Shown piece by piece: positions 63,410 to 64,000 of a DNA stretch of 64,000 nucleotides. Position numbers and translations under genes: made by a program. The notes beneath the pieces are model-generated. The model was not told where the DNA came from, searched no databases, and was given only the letters and a program-made list of their open reading frames with translations. Numbering within the stretch: the first letter of the stretch is position 1; every line of letters begins with the position of its first letter. The DNA is from Hyposmocoma kahamanoa (Eukaryota; Arthropoda; Insecta; Lepidoptera; Cosmopterigidae): contig NW_020653726.1 of assembly GCF_003589595.1 (NCBI RefSeq), positions 16,694,214 to 16,758,213 of the forward strand. Direction: 5' to 3'.

Positions 63410-64000
63410 TTTGATTTTGACTTGACTGTTTAATGTTAATTAATGCCATGTAACGTGTTTTTTTTATGTACAATAAATTATTATTATTATTTATGTACTT
63501 TTGACTAAGTCTGCTAATTTTAAATCATCTCAGTTGTGTCGGATAGAGTGTCAATGGCTGGATTTTGTATTTTGGTATTTTTCGAAAAGTTAGGAGGAGG
63601 GACTTGTCAGCGTCTAGATTACTACTATTCAACTGCCATTGCAGTTTTTTTGGTCTTCTGCTCTTCAATGCGACCTCTTTCGTCGTCATCACACCTTTTT
63701 ATTACCCTTTTTTTATGTTCCTGGCCACTTACTTTTGAAAATTTGAATTGTTTTCTAATTCTTTTGCCTTGCCATTATCACTTTGCTTCATTCCGTCATC
63801 TGAAGCAAGCACTCCTGCTCGTCTTCACCTGAATTGTGATCAGTTTACCAGTTTTCAATTAAACTCTTATCTAATAGTGTTAAAAACATACTTGGTATAT
63901 AACCTAACCTAACTAATATTTGTAGAAACTACGGCCCTTTTGGGGTAAGTTCTTTTTTACCATTTGTTTTATAAGCAATTTAAGTAGGGAGTGTTTTAAT
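63410..64000. other. No recognised gene
   Basis: An open frame of 98 codons (63536-63832, plus) is rich in Leu, Ser and Phe with hydrophobic runs. I recognise no family, and its composition could be explained by a T-rich strand. The remainder is AT-rich unique DNA. Confidence 0.35.

Noticed and set aside
63536..63832. 98-codon hydrophobic frame
   Set aside because: T-rich strand bias explains the Leu/Phe/Ser content; no signal peptide or family pattern was convincing.

Overview
This is eukaryotic DNA, AT-rich and packed with transposable-element remnants. The repeat types (tRNA-headed SINEs with ATT-type tails, a mariner with D,D34D chemistry, hAT-like elements with 8-bp target duplications, RTE-like and Jockey/CR1-like LINE ends) point to an insect and most likely a moth or butterfly. 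That placement is inference from repeat style; the species cannot be fixed by eye. There is one 100-N assembly gap at 28332-28431.

I found no intact host protein-coding gene, no functional tRNA or rRNA gene and no CRISPR array. Every coding stretch I recognise belongs to a dead mobile element: two mariner transposases and the C-terminal ends of several LINE reverse transcriptases. The window is therefore intergenic or lies inside a large intron. The only place I would test for host exons is about 50.1-50.6 kb.

Layout: 0.6-8.6 kb holds a fold-back element with a natural empty site at about 5 kb, an 8-bp-TSD hAT-type MITE, a 280-bp inverted-repeat element, an internally deleted mariner and a composite hAT-like element that carries a SINE. 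From 9 to 27 kb there are copies of an abundant unclassified repeat (called Rep-A here, about 24 copies or fragments in the window), LINE ends, SINEs and a mariner pseudogene with all three catalytic aspartates but four nonsense codons. From 27 to 41 kb there are hairpin elements, the gap, a second copy of the composite hAT-like element with the SINE at the same site, and more LINE ends. From 41 to 45 kb there is a palindromic repeat cluster. From 46 to 64 kb there are further SINE and Rep-A copies, two clear nested insertions into Rep-A (a SINE and a TTAA-type MITE), a CA microsatellite and a TIR element.

No multi-gene system works here. What the window offers is a readable record of transposition: target duplications, nested insertions that order the families in time, one empty site, and a SINE that appears to have been carried by a DNA transposon. 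Names such as Rep-A, FB-1, hM-1, hC-1 and SINE-1 to SINE-4 are labels for this window only.
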